A stretch of 64,000 nucleotides of DNA, taken from the NCBI RefSeq assembly GCF_018918005.1, contig NZ_JAHLPR010000033.1, forward strand, positions 1 to 64,000, given 5' to 3'. The notes beneath the pieces were generated by a model. The model saw nothing but the letters and a program-made list of their open reading frames with translations, was not told the origin of the DNA and searched no databases. This document shows positions 62,203 through 64,000 of this stretch, in pieces. Made by a program: the position numbers and the translations under genes. The DNA comes from Paenibacillus sp. MSJ-34 (GTDB taxonomy: Bacteria; Bacillota; Bacilli; Paenibacillales; Paenibacillaceae). Positions within the stretch are counted from its first letter, which is position 1; each line of letters starts with the position of its first letter.

Positions 62203-62955
62203 ATGATCATTTGCAAGTCTGAAGTGGAACTAGGCTTTATGAGGGAAGCTGGGAGGATTGTAGCCGAGACGCATCGGCTCATGGCTCAATCCGTTCAACC
62301 GGGAATAACGACGCGCGAATTGGATTCGATCGCGGAGAAGTATATTCGCAGTCAGGGAGCTTCACCTTCTTTTAAAGGCTATAACAATTTTCCTGCCAGC
62401 ATATGCGCTTCAGTAAATGAAGAGTTGGTTCACGGAATTCCCGGCGATCGGAAATTAAACGAAGGTGACATCATTAGTATTGACATCGGCGCCGAGTACC
62501 GCGGCTATCACGGTGATTCCGCCTGGACCTATCCTGTCGGAAGCATCTCGGAGATTGCCCGGAAGTTATTGGACGTAACGGAACAATCGTTGTATGCGGG
62601 ATTGGCCCTTGTCAAACCGGATGTTCGTTTATTTACAATTTCACATGCGATTCAACGTTGTATCGAAGATGCGGGTTTTTCGGTTGTAAGGGAATATGTC
62701 GGCCACGGCATCGGCGCAAGCCTGCATGAAGAGCCGCAAATTCCGAACTACGGCATACCGGACCGCGGGCCGAGACTGAAACCGGGCATGGTGCTTGCGA
62801 TCGAGCCGATGGTTATTGCCGGATCGCGGCATGTCAAGACATTGCCGGACCGGTGGACGGTCGTTACGGTGAACGGCGATCTATGCGCCCACTTCGAGCA
62901 TACGGTGGCGGTAACGGAAGACGGCTTGGAAATTTTTACGAAAATCGATTCGTAG
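62203..62955 (+). CDS. map: Methionine aminopeptidase, type I
   Basis: This 250-residue dinuclear metalloenzyme removes the initiator Met. Metal ligands are in [16 protein letters not shown] (two Asp), [18 protein letters not shown] (His), LAIEPM (Glu) and the final Glu near [11 protein letters not shown]. It starts 3 bp after adk; agaggttg is a weak ribosome site, suggesting translational coupling. Confidence 0.96.
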   Translation: MIICKSEVELGFMREAGRIVAETHRLMAQSVQPGITTRELDSIAEKYIRSQGASPSFKGYNNFPASICASVNEELVHGIPGDRKLNEGDIISIDIGAEYRGYHGDSAWTYPVGSISEIARKLLDVTEQSLYAGLALVKPDVRLFTISHAIQRCIEDAGFSVVREYVGHGIGASLHEEPQIPNYGIPDRGPRLKPGMVLAIEPMVIAGSRHVKTLPDRWTVVTVNGDLCAHFEHTVAVTEDGLEIFTKIDS

Positions 62956-62958
62956 GTG

Positions 62959-63273
62959 ATGAATGTGGACAACGATCAGAGCCCCAAAATCGGTCAAATC
63001 GTTAAAATATTGCGAGGCCGGGACGCCGGACAGTACGCCGTCATCGTCGGTATCGCGGATTCGCGGTTCGTCTATGTGGCGGACGGCGACAAGCGGAAGT
63101 TTGACGGGCCGAAGAAGAAAAACTTGATTCATCTGGAATTGCAGCAAACGATCAGCAGTGAAGTTGTAAACAGTTTAAACGAGAGCGGTCGGGTCACGAA
63201 CGGGAAATTGCGGTTCGCGTTATCCAAATTTGCCGAAACCGCCGCATTGCATGCTGAGAAGAAAGGAGAATGA
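62959..63273 (+). CDS. KOW-domain RNA-binding protein, L14e-like
   Basis: This small protein (about 104 residues) opens with a KOW motif ([20 protein letters not shown]) and the strand [18 protein letters not shown], like the archaeal/eukaryotic L14e-L6e group. It is known in Bacillota between map and infA. The start is uncertain: GTG 62956, ATG 62959 and GTG 62965 are all in frame; taggtga overlaps the map stop. Ribosome-related role inferred from place and domain. Confidence 0.88.
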   Translation: MNVDNDQSPKIGQIVKILRGRDAGQYAVIVGIADSRFVYVADGDKRKFDGPKKKNLIHLELQQTISSEVVNSLNESGRVTNGKLRFALSKFAETAALHAEKKGE

Positions 63274-63275
63274 CT

Positions 63276-63491
63276 GTGGCTAAAGAAGATGTCATTGAAG
63301 TGGAAGGTACGGTTATCGAACCACTGCCCAATGCGATGTTCAAGGTTGAACTTGAGAATGGTCATCAAATTCTTGCCCATGTTTCCGGAAAGCTGCGAAT
63401 GCACTTCATTCGTATTCTAACGGGTGACAAAGTGGTCGTTCAGTTATCACCTTATGATTTAACCAGAGGGCGCATAACGTACAGAAAATAG
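63276..63491 (+). CDS. infA: Translation initiation factor IF-1
   Basis: This 71-residue OB-fold protein has [20 protein letters not shown] and [19 protein letters not shown] chose GTG at 63276, eight bases after aaggag; ATG 63270 is too close to that site. It binds the A site of the 30S subunit during initiation. Confidence 0.96.
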   Translation: MAKEDVIEVEGTVIEPLPNAMFKVELENGHQILAHVSGKLRMHFIRILTGDKVVVQLSPYDLTRGRITYRK

Positions 63492-63580
63492 ATGCTAGAC
63501 GTTTAACACTTGAGGTGACGAGCCTTATCGGACGGCGAATGCCGGATCGGACCGCATCTCGCCTCGTATACAGGAGGTAA

Positions 63581-63700
<120 letters not shown>

Positions 63701-63720
63701 GAAGGGGGTGTAGCGTAATT

Positions 63721-64000
63721 ATGGCTCGTATAGCTGGTGTGGATTTGCCACGTGACAAACGCGTTGAGATCGCCTTAACTTATATTTTCGGAATCGGGAG
63801 AACGACTTCCCAGAAAATTTTGAGCACAACAGGCATCAATCCTGATACTCGCGTTCGCGATTTAACGGAAGACGAAGTGAGCAAGCTTCGTGAAACGATC
63901 GATAAAACGGTTAAGGTTGAAGGTGACCTTCGCCGTGAAATTTCATTGAATATTAAACGCTTGATTGAAATTGGATGTTATCGCGGTATCCGCCATCGTC
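63721..64000 (+). CDS. rpsM: Small ribosomal subunit protein uS13, truncated by window end
   Basis: The first 93 residues of S13 are present: [20 protein letters not shown], then [14 protein letters not shown] with the helix-two-turn-helix, and GCYRGIRHR at the edge. aagggggtg precedes the ATG. The rest, and probably rpsK, rpoA and rplQ, lie beyond the window. Confidence 0.96.
   Translation, partial: MARIAGVDLPRDKRVEIALTYIFGIGRTTSQKILSTTGINPDTRVRDLTEDEVSKLRETIDKTVKVEGDLRREISLNIKRLIEIGCYRGIRHR

Overview
The window is a low-to-mid GC Gram-positive (Bacillota) chromosome segment, most likely from the family Paenibacillaceae. I infer this from the gene order (rrn, ctsR-mcsA-mcsB-clpC, radA-disA, ispDF, gltX, T-box-cysE-cysS, mrnC-rlmB-rae1-sigH, secE-nusG, rplKAJL, rpoBC, the str operon, then S10-spc-alpha), from strong Shine-Dalgarno sites, and from the intergenic repeat families. 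No genus can be fixed from the sequence alone. Almost every gene reads on the + strand, as expected beside an rrn operon near the origin.

Layout. Positions 1-317 are the 3' end of a 23S gene and a 5S gene, followed by three successive '5S tail plus terminator' modules and a repeat-rich spacer to about 1.6 kb. From 1.6 to 5.4 kb lies a small accessory block: a zinc-ribbon miniprotein, a TraX-like membrane protein, a maltose-acetyltransferase-type enzyme on the minus strand, and a PadR regulator with a two-gene ABC transporter. The CtsR-controlled protein quality control operon (5.5-10.2 kb) follows, then radA, disA, pssA, a minus-strand conserved protein of unknown function, a PIN/TRAM protein, ispD-ispF, gltX, a cysteine T-box with cysE-cysS, mrnC, rlmB, rae1 and sigH. 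The translation and transcription core begins at 23.8 kb with rpmG-secE-nusG, rplK, rplA, rplJ and rplL, then a methyltransferase and a GNAT gene.

Two accessory insertions interrupt the conserved core. The first is a complete four-gene osmoprotectant (OpuC-type) ABC transporter between the GNAT gene and rpoB (29.7-33.2 kb). The second, between tuf and rpsJ (45.9-50.5 kb), is a 1.6 kb repeat-dense spacer followed by a PQQ-type sugar dehydrogenase lipoprotein with an odd Lys/Arg-rich N-terminal extension and a HemAT-type haem oxygen sensor. The HemAT gene has an exact TGTGA-N6-TCACA (Fnr/Crp-type) site upstream. After this the S10-spc-alpha superoperon runs without a break from rpsJ to rpsM, which is cut by the window end.

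Regulation visible in the DNA includes a CtsR operator, a Cys T-box, an L10 leader with attenuator, a candidate attenuator in the rpoB leader, and good sigma-A promoters before ctsR, cysE, sigH, rpmG, rplJ, rpoB, the L7Ae/str operon and rpsJ. The most unusual non-coding signals are a two-unit set of hairpins with compensatory base changes between rplK and rplA, a 156-bp MITE-like element with 5-bp target duplications at 46.56 kb that sits inside a repeat whose uninterrupted copy lies at 27.84 kb, and six spaced ATTGGAT-AAA-ATCCAAT palindromes at 47.07-47.36 kb. I found no convincing new defence or biosynthetic system. The best leads are the hairpin repeats, the HemAT/dehydrogenase insertion, and the MazG-like Cys-rich protein next to the PIN/TRAM gene.
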